This document shows positions 17,629 to 27,108 of a stretch of 64,000 nucleotides of DNA, piece after piece. Numbering within the stretch: position 1 is the stretch's first letter; every line of letters begins with the position of its first letter. Below the pieces are notes generated by a model. The model had not been told where the DNA came from. It did no database searches and saw only the letters and a program-made list of their open reading frames with translations. The DNA is from Polyangia bacterium (GTDB lineage: Bacteria > Myxococcota_A > Polyangia > Nannocystales > Nannocystaceae). Location of the stretch: assembly GCA_030429545.1 (NCBI GenBank), contig JAUIFF010000017.1, positions 122,309 to 186,308 of the forward strand. The letters are read 5' to 3'. The position numbers were made by a program, and so were the translations under genes.

Positions 17629-18138
17629 ATGAATCGCTTAGCCGTGGGAATCGCATGCGTCTCGCTGATCGGTCTTTCGATCGGTTGCGGCAACACTGAA
17701 GAAGGGGTCACGCTGTCGGCCTCGGGCACGGGCAACGCCAGCTCGACATCCACGAGTGGCTCGCGCACGGATACCGACACCGGCACTGAGACCGGTACCG
17801 ACACCGAGACCGGTACCGACACCGAAGCGACAACGGACATCACCGGGTCCGACAGTGACACCGACGATAGCACGACCGAAGAGCCCACCACGACAACAGG
17901 CATGCCCACCACCGGGATGCCGACCACCGACGACCCGACCACGACGACTGGGATGCCGACCACCGGCGGTGCAATGTGTGGCGATGGCAATGTCGACATG
18001 ACTGAGCAATGCGACACCGGCAACCTCAACGGCATGACCTGTCAATCGCTCGGCTACGATGGCGGAACCCTCGCCTGCGACCCGATTACCTGCACCTACG
18101 ACACATCTGGTTGTATGAGCAACCCGACCACCGGCTAG
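17629..18138 (+). CDS. Lipoprotein with Asp/Thr linker and Cys-rich (DUF4215-like) repeat
   Basis: A 169-residue secreted protein. MNRLAVGIACVSLIGLSIGC is a signal peptide with a lipobox. About 85 residues of low-complexity linker follow, made of DTDTGTETGTDTE and TTTTGMPTTGMP units. The C-terminal 45 residues carry six cysteines in CGDGNVDMTEQCDTG...CQSLGYDGG...C, the short Cys repeat often seen in myxobacterial surface proteins. It was started at ATG 17629; upstream in-frame ATG 17557 precedes the signal peptide. It is 18 bases before the membrane glycosyltransferase and may share its transcript. Confidence 0.75.
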   Translation: MNRLAVGIACVSLIGLSIGCGNTEEGVTLSASGTGNASSTSTSGSRTDTDTGTETGTDTETGTDTEATTDITGSDSDTDDSTTEEPTTTTGMPTTGMPTTDDPTTTTGMPTTGGAMCGDGNVDMTEQCDTGNLNGMTCQSLGYDGGTLACDPITCTYDTSGCMSNPTTG

Positions 18139-18156
18139 TTCTCGCAGGTCCAACGC

Positions 18157-19719
18157 ATGCCCACGAAAACAGTGCCCGGCCGCATGGTCGTGGCGCTGTT
18201 TTTATTTTGTACAAGCATCTATCTCTGGACCACGCCGGGCCGGATCCAGTTTCCCGACGACGAAATCGTCTACCAAACCACCGCGAGCCTCTATACCCGC
18301 GGCGCCCTCGATATCCCGGGTATTGGCAAACCAACCGGTGAACCCGAAGGCCGGCCCAAGGGCACCTTTGGCTGGGAGTACGGCCGCGATGGCAAACGCT
18401 ATGGTTTTTTTGGCCACGGCCTTTCGCTCGCCGCCGTGCCGGCCTATGCCCTAGGCGAAGCAACCCACGACCGGGTGCCACATACCTGGCGGCACGCGAT
18501 TCGCTCAAACCACTACTTCTTTCATCCGCGCAGCCAACATGCCGACTGGACGCGACTCACTGTCACCCTGACCAATGCCGTTGTCACTGCCCTCGCGGTT
18601 GCCCTGTTTGCCCTGTGGTTGGGGTGGCTGGGGTTCAACCGCCGGGTGGCGACCGCCACCGCCCTGCTCTACGGCCTGGGAACCTGCGCCTGGCCATACA
18701 CCCGCACGTTTTTGAGTGAGCCACTCAGCGGTCTGTTGTTACTCGGTGTAGCTGCATCGATCACGTGGTTTCACCGCCAGCGCCAGGCAGGTCGCAACCC
18801 CACCGTACCGCTGTGGCTCGCCGGCACCCTGGCCGGACTTTCAGTCCACACGCACATTCTCAACCTCACCGCGCTGCCTGCACTCGTTGCCTATGCACTC
18901 ATTCCCCTGTGGCGAAGTGGTCAACTCAAACACACCCGCAGGGCCTGGCTCGGAGGTCTCGTACTCGGCACGGCTGTCCTCGTGCTGTGGCTTTATGGCC
19001 AGTATTGGCGATTTGGCGACCCGTTCGAGACTGGGAGATTTGGCTACTACAGCCACACAACACTCCCGTTCGAGGCGCTCGCCGCCCAACTCGTGGCCCC
19101 GGGCCGCAGCATTTTTGTATATGCACCACCAGTTGCCCTCGGGCTGTGGGGGCTCAAGCATGCCTGGCAAAAAATCCCGGCTGCATTGTGGATGGCGGGC
19201 TGTGTCGTCGGCCTGCGCTACCTGCTGATTTCGACGCGTAGCGACTGGTGGGGCGGTTGGGCGATAGGCCCGCGACACCTCGTCCCCGTGGTCGCGTTTA
19301 TGCTGCTGCCGCTGGCTGCCGCCCTCGCTCAACTCCCGGCCAAGCTCAAGCGCCATCCACTGGCGACCCCTGTGTGGCTAGTCGCACTTGCTGGCTCGGT
19401 CGTGCTTTGTGGCTACCTCGCCTGTTACTCGATATTTGAGTGGATGTGGCGGTTGTTGATCGACCCGGCCATCGACCCGGCGACACTGATGGACACAACC
19501 CACTGGCAATGGTGGGCAAGCCCGATCTATGGCTTTGCTGGGCTCGACGTCGACATGCTCTCGCGCGGAGCGATGCGGCTACAACAGCACGGACACGGCG
19601 GCCTGATGCAGGTATTTTGGGCTGTCGCGGGGGTGGGCCTACTCGCCGGGCTCGTGCTTGCCTACGACCTAGTCTTTGTGCGCCCGGCGATAGCAGGCGA
19701 CAGTGCTTGCTCAAAATAA
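18157..19719 (+). CDS. GT-C type membrane glycosyltransferase-like protein
   Basis: A 520-residue integral membrane protein with roughly ten hydrophobic segments (for example VVALFLFCTSIYLW at the N-terminus, VVTALAVALFALWLGWLG and LLAGLVLAYDLVFVRPAIA at the C-terminus). The first periplasmic loop has PDDEIVYQTTASL, and paired acidic residues at this place are characteristic of GT-C/PMT-like enzymes that use polyprenyl-phosphate sugars. The donor and acceptor are unknown. It follows a lipoprotein gene closely, and the lipoprotein linker is Thr/Ser-rich, so O-glycosylation of such linkers is a testable guess. Confidence 0.7.
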   Translation: MPTKTVPGRMVVALFLFCTSIYLWTTPGRIQFPDDEIVYQTTASLYTRGALDIPGIGKPTGEPEGRPKGTFGWEYGRDGKRYGFFGHGLSLAAVPAYALGEATHDRVPHTWRHAIRSNHYFFHPRSQHADWTRLTVTLTNAVVTALAVALFALWLGWLGFNRRVATATALLYGLGTCAWPYTRTFLSEPLSGLLLLGVAASITWFHRQRQAGRNPTVPLWLAGTLAGLSVHTHILNLTALPALVAYALIPLWRSGQLKHTRRAWLGGLVLGTAVLVLWLYGQYWRFGDPFETGRFGYYSHTTLPFEALAAQLVAPGRSIFVYAPPVALGLWGLKHAWQKIPAALWMAGCVVGLRYLLISTRSDWWGGWAIGPRHLVPVVAFMLLPLAAALAQLPAKLKRHPLATPVWLVALAGSVVLCGYLACYSIFEWMWRLLIDPAIDPATLMDTTHWQWWASPIYGFAGLDVDMLSRGAMRLQQHGHGGLMQVFWAVAGVGLLAGLVLAYDLVFVRPAIAGDSACSK

Positions 19720-20032
19720 TTGTTTATACATAACGTTTGCTAGCACCGGCTTGCACGGCCATGTCGATTCGCGTGTGACTGGCCAACCGTGGCTCACATT
19801 AGATTTAGATGCATCTACATGAAGTCATCATTCTAGGTCTCAACGCTACGCATGACGGCTTACGAGCCGGTGTTCGCACGCGGCGGCGATTTCACCGGAA
19901 ACGATCGATGTGGCCGAAATCACTCCTAAACGCAGGTCTGAATCAATGTTCCTGAGACGAGTCACGCAGCTTCGCATCTGCTCCTAGGTACGACCCATAG
20001 TCGATCGTCGAGACCCGTGTTATGCGCACCGT
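19720..20032. other. Intergenic region
   Basis: No gene is seen. One TGYANNTRCA copy lies at 19810. The spacer is AT-richer than the genes and should carry the promoter of the lipoprotein at 20033; no box was confidently placed. Confidence 0.45.
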
Positions 20033-20914
20033 ATGCTGCTTGAGCACCTATTCTTACTTCACCGCCTGTCCCCCGGCAATCGCGTACTTTGTGCGGGGGC
20101 AACCTCGGTTGTCCTCCTGAGTGGGTGTGCCTCGGGTGCAACGGCGACGTTTGGCGAGGGCGATTCGGCGACCACTGGGACGACACTCCCAACCACTACG
20201 ACAACACCAACCGGCGATAGTTCGAGTGCTGATACAACAACAGCCTCGGGTACCACCGACGATGTCGAAGCCTGTGAGCCCGAAACCCTCGAAGACTGCG
20301 ATCTCGAAGGCTGCAGCGCCGCGGTCCGTCTGTGCGATGCCGACGGCGTATGGGGAGACTGCTCGTGTGCGTGCCCAATGGGCGGTGAGCTGATGGACGG
20401 CTACTGCCAAAGCCAAAATCTCGAATGCCCGCCCGATGCTGTCGACAACGGCGACAACTGTATTGGCCAAGAAGTTACCGGATACGAGTGCCCGAACGGG
20501 GGCGAGCTGACCGAGGACACCTGCACCCCGACCGCCGCCAACCCGCGGACCGATATCCAGTGCGGCGAGGGTGGGAGCTCATTGGTCGGAGTCTTCCCGA
20601 TTGACGCGATCGATCACTGTGGCCTCAACAGCAACCTTATCGGCGACACCTTTGACATGCTGCCCGAGTGCGACACGATCGGTGGGTTGACCTACCGCGC
20701 GTGGGAAGGCAGCAACGGCTACACGGTGTGTGCCGTCATCGACATTCAGATGTACGCCATGATGTACGTCGCCAACCGGGTGATCGGTGGCAGTGAGGCG
20801 AGCTATGCCGCCGATCCGCTGTTTCAAGATATCGAGCTGCCCAAGGTGTGCCCCGAGGGGTGGGAGCCACTGGGCGAGGATAGTTGTCAATACGAAGCCA
20901 CGCTTCCGGAGTAG
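20033..20914 (+). CDS. Cys-rich lipoprotein with Thr/Ser linker
   Basis: A 293-residue secreted protein with signal peptide and lipobox LLSGC at about residue 32. A Thr-rich linker (TTLPTTTTTPTGD) leads to a Cys-rich region: CEPETLEDCDLEGCSAAVRLC resembles the short repeat found in myxobacterial lipoproteins, and CPMGGELMDGYC / CPNGGELTEDTC are two copies of another Cys unit. The last 130 residues have no recognised fold. It ends 20 bases before a clear terminator, so it is a single-gene unit. Confidence 0.72.
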   Translation: MLLEHLFLLHRLSPGNRVLCAGATSVVLLSGCASGATATFGEGDSATTGTTLPTTTTTPTGDSSSADTTTASGTTDDVEACEPETLEDCDLEGCSAAVRLCDADGVWGDCSCACPMGGELMDGYCQSQNLECPPDAVDNGDNCIGQEVTGYECPNGGELTEDTCTPTAANPRTDIQCGEGGSSLVGVFPIDAIDHCGLNSNLIGDTFDMLPECDTIGGLTYRAWEGSNGYTVCAVIDIQMYAMMYVANRVIGGSEASYAADPLFQDIELPKVCPEGWEPLGEDSCQYEATLPE

Positions 20915-20938
20915 TCACGCTGCTGTTTAGCCCTGCAT

Positions 20939-20962
20939 AAGCCGGCCTTCGCCGGCTTTTTC
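20939..20962 (+). terminator. Rho-independent terminator
   Basis: An 8-bp perfect stem AAGCCGGC/GCCGGCTT with loop CTTC is followed by a T run. It closes the plus-strand lipoprotein gene and sits 45 bases from the end of the leftward activator gene. Confidence 0.85.
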
Positions 20963-21007
20963 GGTTCGAATGGGCCCAAGGACTTCATGCACCTACATCG
21001 ATTGTGG

Positions 21008-22342
21008 CTAGCTCCCCCCCGGTACCGGGCAGTTTTTGAGCCAGGCACCGAGGGTGCTTCGCGGGACATCTAAGTAGGTCGCGGCCCGCCGGATCGAGCC
21101 CCGTTCGGCGAGGATCTTGGTCAACAGGTTGTGTTTCATCTCGGCAAAGGTCCCGCGTGTAACGGCGATGGTTTCGGGATCGACGACCGGGCGATTGTTG
21201 GTGCTTCGCCGGCGATTGACCGGGATGAGCTCGGTCCCGGTGATCGGTCCTTCGCTGAGGGCTGCGGCCCGCAACAGGCTGTTGCGTAGTTCACGAATGT
21301 TGCCCGGCCAGGGGTCGCGGCGGGCGGCGGCCTGGGCATCTTGTGTCAACTCGATCCCCCGCCCAAGCTCCTTCTCAAACTCGGCAGCAAACTTGGCGAG
21401 CAGCAGCGAAATGTCGGCACCGCGCTCGCGTAGGGGCGGTAGCTCCACACTCAACACACTGAGCCGGTGGTAGAGGTCTTCGCGGAATTTGCCGGCGTCG
21501 AGGAGTTCTTCGATCGGCTGGTGGGTTGCCGAAATCACCCGGACATCGGCGGCCTGTTCACGTTCGGAGCCAACCGGGGCAATGCGCCGGGTCTCGAGCA
21601 CGCGCAGGAGTTTGGACTGCAAGCTCACCGGCAACTCGGCGACTTCATCTAAAAATAGCGTGCCGCCCTGGGCCCGGGCAAAGGCACCGAGATGGTTGCG
21701 ATGGGCCCCGGTAAATGCCCCGCGAACGTGGCCAAACAACTCGCTTTCAAACAGGCCTTCGGGGATCGCCCCGCAGTTGACGGCGACAAACGGCGCATGG
21801 CTGCGCGAGCTTTGTCGATGTAATTCGCGGGCGGCAAGCTCCTTGCCCGTGCCGGTCTCCCCACGCACGAGCACCGGCTGGTTTATCCGGGCAAACTTTT
21901 GCAACGTGCGCTTGAGGTTGCAAAACGCCGGGCTCGCGCCCACCATCCCGGCTTGCTCGCCGGACTCGGCCGCCGGACGGGTATCGACCACGCGGGCCCG
22001 CCAGCCACCGAGTTTGAGTGTCATGCCCGGGCGCAACCAGGCTCGCTCAACCCGAACCCCATCGAGGTGGGTACCGTTTTTCGATTGGAGATCTTCGAGC
22101 AGGTAGCCATTGGCTTGCCGCGAAATCTGGGCGTGCCGGGTCGACACATAGGTGTCGCGAATCGGGAGGTCGACGTCACCGCTGCCGAGCACGATCGTGC
22201 CGCGCAGATTACGCAACTGTCCCTGTACTTCGAGTGCAAGCTTGGGACCGTCTTCTCGGCGAACGAGCCGCAGGCGCACGGTCGCCTCCTCGACGGGTTT
22301 TTGGTGAGTGATGTTGTCGGTGGCTGGGGACAGAGTCTGCAT
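21008..22342 (-). CDS. Sigma-54 dependent activator with N-terminal FHA domain
   Basis: A 444-residue enhancer-binding protein. Residues about 15-105 are an FHA domain (RDTYVSTRHAQISRQ, SKNGTHLDGVRV), which binds phospho-threonine and suggests control by a Ser/Thr kinase, as known for myxobacterial activators. The AAA+ domain has Walker A (GETGTGKE), the sigma-54 contact loop GAFTGA and Walker B (GGTLFLDEVAEL). The C-terminus is a Fis-type helix-turn-helix (GSIRRAATYLDVPRSTLGAWL). It requires RpoN, encoded at 57239-58723. ATG 22342 was chosen; 22354 and 22423 are in-frame alternatives. No kinase gene adjoins it. Confidence 0.92.
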   Translation of the reverse strand: MQTLSPATDNITHQKPVEEATVRLRLVRREDGPKLALEVQGQLRNLRGTIVLGSGDVDLPIRDTYVSTRHAQISRQANGYLLEDLQSKNGTHLDGVRVERAWLRPGMTLKLGGWRARVVDTRPAAESGEQAGMVGASPAFCNLKRTLQKFARINQPVLVRGETGTGKELAARELHRQSSRSHAPFVAVNCGAIPEGLFESELFGHVRGAFTGAHRNHLGAFARAQGGTLFLDEVAELPVSLQSKLLRVLETRRIAPVGSEREQAADVRVISATHQPIEELLDAGKFREDLYHRLSVLSVELPPLRERGADISLLLAKFAAEFEKELGRGIELTQDAQAAARRDPWPGNIRELRNSLLRAAALSEGPITGTELIPVNRRRSTNNRPVVDPETIAVTRGTFAEMKHNLLTKILAERGSIRRAATYLDVPRSTLGAWLKNCPVPGGS

Positions 22343-22477
22343 GACCCACCCCATCGGCACCGCAGCGCTGGTGTTGCACGGAAAATCGAAAAAAATCGAA
22401 AAAACTTTTGTGCCCGATTTCACGCAGGCCGATGTCGCACATGAACACCCATCGAGCTCAACACCAAGACGACGTGC

Positions 22478-22723
22478 TCAAGGCTCGACCGCGGTGGCAC
22501 GGCGCGGACGCAACGTGGTCAACAGCATGTCCTCGCCTGCCTGATCACCTGCCACACACCAAACACCAAAGTGGTTCGGTGCCATCGACTGCACGCCCGA
22601 GGTGCAATCGACGAGCTTGTGCTGCTCGATGAACTGGTGGAGATGCCGGAGATAGTGACGGGCAGTGCCCTCGGCGTGGGGTCCAAAAAAGTCCCAGTGC
22701 AACTTGCGACATTGTTGTGACAT
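22478..22723 (-). CDS. Small hypothetical protein, 81 residues
   Basis: A short open frame that looks like a real protein: it is rich in aromatic and His residues (HWDFFGPHAEGTARHYLRHL, QFIEQH), has three cysteines and balanced composition, unlike the shadow frames nearby. It is in the spacer between the sigma-54 activator and phoB, on the same strand as the activator and 55 bases upstream of the activator's longest frame. No domain is recognised. Confidence 0.6.
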   Translation of the reverse strand: MSQQCRKLHWDFFGPHAEGTARHYLRHLHQFIEQHKLVDCTSGVQSMAPNHFGVWCVAGDQAGEDMLLTTLRPRRATAVEP

Positions 22724-22852
22724 GGCTGTGTGTCGTCCCTACCGCGGTTTGTGACCTTCGTGTGAACACACGGGGACAAGTTGCTACCGCGGATGAGAAG
22801 CAGTGTCGACGCTTGTATCATGCCGCCGGATCCGGACCGAGCGGGGCACACC

Positions 22853-23569
22853 ATGGCTGAGCGCATTCTGATTGTCGAAGACGAGCCCGACCTCGTCTCT
22901 ATCCTCGAATACAGCCTGACCAAAGAGGGCTTTGAAGTCGCGTTTGCCCATACCGGTACCGAGGGCCTGCGAATGGCCCAAACGTCGCCACCGGACCTGC
23001 TGCTGCTCGACGTCATGCTCCCCGACATCTCGGGCATCGAAGTCTGCAAACAACTCCGGGCCGCCGACAGCAGCAAGGGCCTGCCGATCATCATGATGAC
23101 GGCCCGCGGCGAAGAGGTCGATCGGGTGGTCGGCTTTGAGGTCGGTGCCGACGACTACGTCGTCAAACCATTGAGTGTGCGCGAGCTAATCCTGCGGGTC
23201 CGCGCCGTCCTTCGCCGCCGCAGCGCCAAGCCGGTCGAGCCAGAACTCGTCAAGTTTGGCCGCCTGCGGATCGATCAGGCCGGGCACCGGGTGTGGGTCG
23301 ACGACAATGAAGTTGTATTTACAGCTTTAGAGTTTCGCCTACTGACAACCCTGGTCGAGCGCCGCGGTCGGGTCCAGACCCGCGATACCCTGCTGCACGA
23401 TGTCTGGGGCGTGGCTCCCGGCCTCACCACCCGCACGGTCGATACCCACGTCCGTCGCCTGCGCAAAAAACTTGGCCAAGCCGCGACCTATGTCCAAACC
23501 CTGCGAGGCGTCGGCTACCGGTTTAACTCCGAAGTGCCCGAGGGCAGTGTGGAGGGAGAGTTGGCTTGA
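22853..23569 (+). CDS. phoB: PhoB/OmpR-family response regulator
   Basis: A 238-residue two-domain regulator. The receiver domain has the acidic pair (VEDEPD), the phosphorylated Asp in LLLLDVMLP, the Thr of MMTARGEE and the Lys of DYVVKPLS. The DNA-binding winged helix begins near residue 130 (VKFGRLRIDQAGHRV) and includes RGRVQTRDTLLHDVWG and TRTVDTHVRRLRKKLG. The gene overlaps the following kinase by four bases. PhoB is the best guess because of the PhoR-like partner, but no pst or phoU gene is present, so the signal may not be phosphate. ATG 22853 gives the canonical start MAERILIVEDEP. Confidence 0.9.
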   Translation: MAERILIVEDEPDLVSILEYSLTKEGFEVAFAHTGTEGLRMAQTSPPDLLLLDVMLPDISGIEVCKQLRAADSSKGLPIIMMTARGEEVDRVVGFEVGADDYVVKPLSVRELILRVRAVLRRRSAKPVEPELVKFGRLRIDQAGHRVWVDDNEVVFTALEFRLLTTLVERRGRVQTRDTLLHDVWGVAPGLTTRTVDTHVRRLRKKLGQAATYVQTLRGVGYRFNSEVPEGSVEGELA

Positions 23570-25341
23570 GGCTCGGTGTCCGCGGCAAGCTGTTTTTGGT
23601 CTCGGTCCTCGTCGTCCTGATCGGCGTGGCGATGGCCGGCCTTTACTTTGAGGGACAGGTCCGCGACTACGCCCGCACCCGCGCCGAAACTGAAATCTCC
23701 CACCAGCTCCACGTGGTTCGCGACCTGATCGTCGAGTCCTCAGATCTCACTGCCGCCGACGACCTCGCCCGCAAAATCTCGAAGTCGGGTGATGTCCGGG
23801 TCACACTGATCGAGCAATCCGGGCGGGTGCTCGGGGATTCTGGCGTGGCCAAACAGGCGGTTGCGACCATGGAGTTACACGACACCCGGCCCGAAGTCAT
23901 TGCCGCCCGCGAGCACGGCTACGGGGCCTCGTTGCGCCACAGTGCGACCCTCAACAAAACCATGTTGTACGTCGCCCTCCCCTACAAACACGCCAATGGT
24001 CCGGGCGTGGTTCGCCTCAGTCGACCGCTCGACAGCCTCGACGCCGCCGTCAGCCAGCTGCGGATCGGATTGTTTTTTGCCTGTCTCTTGGGACTTATTG
24101 GGGCGACAATTCTCAGTGCGGTCGCTTCGCACTTCTTGAGCCGGGCATTGCGTAGCATGGTCCGCGACGCCTCGGCCCTGGCCGAACGGGCACTCGAGCC
24201 GGCCCGACTTTCTGCCGGACTGCCCGGCAAACTCGATGTCCCCACCACCGACGAACTCGGGGGGTTGGCCGCGTCGCTCAATAAGATGGCTGAGCAACTT
24301 TCGTCGACGGTGACCGAGCTGACCGACGAGCGCAGCCGCATTGCCGTGGTCCTCGACAGCATGAGCGACGCCGTGCTCGCCGTCGATCGCAACCTCCGGA
24401 TCGTCATGGGCAACCGGGCGGCCGAGCAAATGTTTGCCATCGACTTAGAGCACCCCGAAATCGATCTCACACAACTGCGCATCCCGGCCCTCCACGACCT
24501 CGCAACCAAGGTCTTAGACGGAACCCCTGGGCAGATCGAGTGTGAATCGCGGCGCCCGAGCAAACGCTTGTTGCAAGTACATGGACGCCCGCTGCACAAC
24601 GCCGAGGGGGCCCTGTTGGTCGTGCGCGACGTGACCGAGTTGCGAAGGCTCGAGAGCATGCGTCGCGACTTTGTCGCCAATATCTCCCATGAGCTGCGCA
24701 CACCGGTCGGCATTATTCGGGCCAACTCCGAGGCCCTACTCGACGGTGCGATGCAACAACCCGAGCTCGCCACCCGGTTTTTAAACGCCCAGATCCGCAA
24801 CGCCGATCGGCTCAAGGCACTTGTCGACGACCTCCTGCAAATCGCACGAATCGAGTCTGGAGCCTACAAGATGGATCTTCAGGCCAACTCGGTGGCGGCC
24901 CGTGCCCGCCGAGTTCTCGAGGGCATCACCGCCATTGCCGACGAAAAAGACATTGGCCTGAGCTGCGAGATAGCCGACGATCTCAGGGTCTATGCAGATA
25001 CAAGGGCACTCGACCACATCCTCCTCAACCTCGTGGAAAATGCAGTCAAGTACACCCAGGACGGTGGCGATGTGGTCGTGGCTGCGAGCCAAACTGGCAA
25101 GCGCATAAAAATCTCGGTGATCGACAACGGGCCCGGCATCGAGGCGCACCACCGCGAGCGTGTGTTTGAACGGTTTTATCGGGTCGACCCCGGTCGGGCA
25201 CGGGGTGTTGGCGGCACGGGACTGGGGCTGGCGATCGTCCGGCACCTCGCCGAGGCCATGGGTGGCAACGTCGGTGTCGACCCTGCGGGCTCCCGCGGCA
25301 GCGCGTTTTGGGTTGAGCTCGACGTCGCAGACTCCCACTGA
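23566..25341 (+). CDS. phoR: PhoR-type sensor histidine kinase
   Basis: A 591-residue membrane kinase. TM1 is at about residues 7-26 (KLFLVSVLVVLIGVAMAGLY), followed by a periplasmic sensor domain of about 140 residues, TM2 (IGLFFACLLGLIGATILSAV) near 165-190, a HAMP segment, and a PAS-like domain (VVLDSMSDAVLAVDRNLRIV). The HisKA motif is DFVANISHELRTPVG, and the ATPase has N, G1 and G2 boxes (LVENAVKYT, VIDNGPGIEAHH, GGTGLGLAIV). The start is TTG 23566, whose TTGA overlaps the phoB stop; GGAGGG at 23551 supports it. The tight coupling indicates equimolar expression with the regulator. Confidence 0.9.
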   Translation: MRLGVRGKLFLVSVLVVLIGVAMAGLYFEGQVRDYARTRAETEISHQLHVVRDLIVESSDLTAADDLARKISKSGDVRVTLIEQSGRVLGDSGVAKQAVATMELHDTRPEVIAAREHGYGASLRHSATLNKTMLYVALPYKHANGPGVVRLSRPLDSLDAAVSQLRIGLFFACLLGLIGATILSAVASHFLSRALRSMVRDASALAERALEPARLSAGLPGKLDVPTTDELGGLAASLNKMAEQLSSTVTELTDERSRIAVVLDSMSDAVLAVDRNLRIVMGNRAAEQMFAIDLEHPEIDLTQLRIPALHDLATKVLDGTPGQIECESRRPSKRLLQVHGRPLHNAEGALLVVRDVTELRRLESMRRDFVANISHELRTPVGIIRANSEALLDGAMQQPELATRFLNAQIRNADRLKALVDDLLQIARIESGAYKMDLQANSVAARARRVLEGITAIADEKDIGLSCEIADDLRVYADTRALDHILLNLVENAVKYTQDGGDVVVAASQTGKRIKISVIDNGPGIEAHHRERVFERFYRVDPGRARGVGGTGLGLAIVRHLAEAMGGNVGVDPAGSRGSAFWVELDVADSH

Positions 25342-25450
25342 AACGGGCAATTCTGAACATCGCTCGGCATTTTAAGTGTCGTTATTTCAAGTAGTTAATA
25401 AAAAAATTCACAAACGCTAACCCAAACGACCCGGCAATGCATAGTGGCAA

Positions 25451-26176
25451 GTGGTGAGCAACGCCGATCCACAACACGCCGCCCCCAATGGCTGGTCCCG
25501 CGCCCTTTTGCAGGGTTTTCGCGCCGGTGAGCGCGAAGCTTTGACGACGGTGTACCGCGCCCACGCCAAGGAAGTTGCCCGCATGTTGCGGTCTGGGTTC
25601 GCGTTTTCATCGGCTGGCAAGCACCTGCGGTTTGTCGGCTTTCGCTCGGGCTTTGAGCTCCACGACGCCCTCCACGAGACGTTTCGCCGCGCGTTTGAAC
25701 CCCGCGCCCGCAACAGCTACGACGGCATACGCCCCTACGGTCCGTTTTTGAAAACCATTGCCCGCAACGTTGTGCTGCAGACCTTTCGCGCCCGCGAAGT
25801 TGTCATGCTCGACGAGGGCACGGTTGCCGAAGAACATGCACATACACTTTCGGGGACACCGCTCGACCCCGAAAACAGCCTTGCCAAGGCCAGGTTGCGG
25901 GCCCGGGTGCAGGCTTTTTTGGCTAAGTTGCCGCCCGCCGATCGCAAATTACTTGAGCTGCGGTTTGTCGAGGGTCGCTCGCAGCGGGATGTCGCCGAGC
26001 ACCTCGGGTTGGGGCGACAAAAACTCCGGACCCGGGAGGCCCGACTGCGGCGGGCGCTGCTTGTCCACCTGCGCGACGCCGGCGAATATAGTGTAGCTGC
26101 AACTTCTATTGTCCCGCTGCTTGTTTGGCAACTCCACCAACAGCTCGGCGAAGTCCTTGGGGAGGTTGTCCGATGA
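25451..26176 (+). CDS. ECF-type RNA polymerase sigma factor
   Basis: A 241-residue ECF sigma factor. Region 2 is recognisable in LTTVYRAHAKEVARMLRSGF through ELHDALHETFRRAFEP and YGPFLKTIARNVVLQTFRAR; region 4 is LAKLPPADRKLLELRFVEG followed by the helix-turn-helix SQRDVAEHLGLGRQKLRTRE. Between regions 2.1 and 2.2 there is an insertion (FAFSSAGKHLRFVGFRSGF), longer than usual. The C-terminus carries a hydrophobic tail (SIVPLLVWQLHQQL). GTG 25451 or the next GTG are the start choices. It overlaps the anti-sigma-like gene by ATGA, so the two are translationally coupled. Confidence 0.88.
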   Translation: MVSNADPQHAAPNGWSRALLQGFRAGEREALTTVYRAHAKEVARMLRSGFAFSSAGKHLRFVGFRSGFELHDALHETFRRAFEPRARNSYDGIRPYGPFLKTIARNVVLQTFRAREVVMLDEGTVAEEHAHTLSGTPLDPENSLAKARLRARVQAFLAKLPPADRKLLELRFVEGRSQRDVAEHLGLGRQKLRTREARLRRALLVHLRDAGEYSVAATSIVPLLVWQLHQQLGEVLGEVVR

Positions 26177-27066
26177 CTTCGACAAACCCGCCCCAAACCC
26201 GCCGTGAGCGTCGGTTTCGGCGTTTGATCGACCGTGAGCTGACGGGCCAACTGCCGCCCTCCCACCGCGCTGATGTGGTCGAGCACCTGCGCGCCAACCC
26301 CGATGCCCGTGCCCATTACGACCAGGGGATCGAGGCCTACCGTGCGCTCGCCAGCGATGACATCGCCAACGTCGAACTCGAACAGGTCGAGCAATGGCTT
26401 TTTGCCGGACCCAACCCGGTCGCCAGTGGGCCACCCGAGCCGGTGCGTAAACCGATTTATCGAGCCTGGGGCCTGTGGGCTGCACTGACAGCCTGTGCCG
26501 CGCTGCTGCTGTGGCTAGGGCCGACGCCAGCTCCCCAACCAGATGGGCTCACGCCCAAGGGCACAACCGACGAGCACCGCCTCATGCTCGAAGTCCTGTG
26601 TGGCGAGGGGCCCACATCCATGCACACGGCCACGAAAGGTTGTAGCCACACACAATCCATGGGCTTTGCCTACCGTGTTGCCCGCCCGGATATCGGTGCT
26701 GATACACCGATGAAACTCTCCATTTTCGGCGTCGATGCGCGGGGCCGCGTGCAATATTACCTGCCAACGCCCGTCGATGACACGGTGGTAGCGGCCCAAC
26801 CGGGCGACTCCCAACCGGTGGCGATCGGCGTCGATCTCAAGGTCAACCACCGCCCCGGCGACCTCCGGGTTTTCGGCCTACTCAGCCCGGTCGCGCCCAA
26901 TGTTCAACAGATCGACCGGATCGCCGAAACGCTTGCACCGACTGCTCCGGCGCAACCCGGCGACCCTCCCTGGCACCAAGGCCTCGACCCAGACCTACTC
27001 TCGAATCTTTGCCCTGCACCCGCGAATTGTGCGAGCGCCGAAGTTTTTCTCGAACTCACTGACTAG
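26173..27066 (+). CDS. Probable anti-sigma factor, single-pass membrane protein
   Basis: A 297-residue protein immediately coupled to the ECF sigma gene. The N-terminal 90 residues resemble a zinc-less anti-sigma domain in layout (FRRLIDRELTGQLPPSHRADVVEHL, with a Lys/Arg/His-rich helix), followed by one membrane segment (WGLWAALTACAALLLWLG) near residues 96-113 and a 180-residue extracytoplasmic domain with two cysteine pairs (CGEG...CSH; CPAPANC). Assignment rests on operon position and topology more than on sequence identity. The outer domain contains MKLSIFGVDARGRVQYYLP, a strand pattern also seen in DUF4384-like sensory modules; that is tentative. Confidence 0.65.
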   Translation: MTSTNPPQTRRERRFRRLIDRELTGQLPPSHRADVVEHLRANPDARAHYDQGIEAYRALASDDIANVELEQVEQWLFAGPNPVASGPPEPVRKPIYRAWGLWAALTACAALLLWLGPTPAPQPDGLTPKGTTDEHRLMLEVLCGEGPTSMHTATKGCSHTQSMGFAYRVARPDIGADTPMKLSIFGVDARGRVQYYLPTPVDDTVVAAQPGDSQPVAIGVDLKVNHRPGDLRVFGLLSPVAPNVQQIDRIAETLAPTAPAQPGDPPWHQGLDPDLLSNLCPAPANCASAEVFLELTD

Positions 27067-27108
27067 CGGTTTATCAACTGCCTGATCATTCACCCCAACG
27101 GAAGATCC

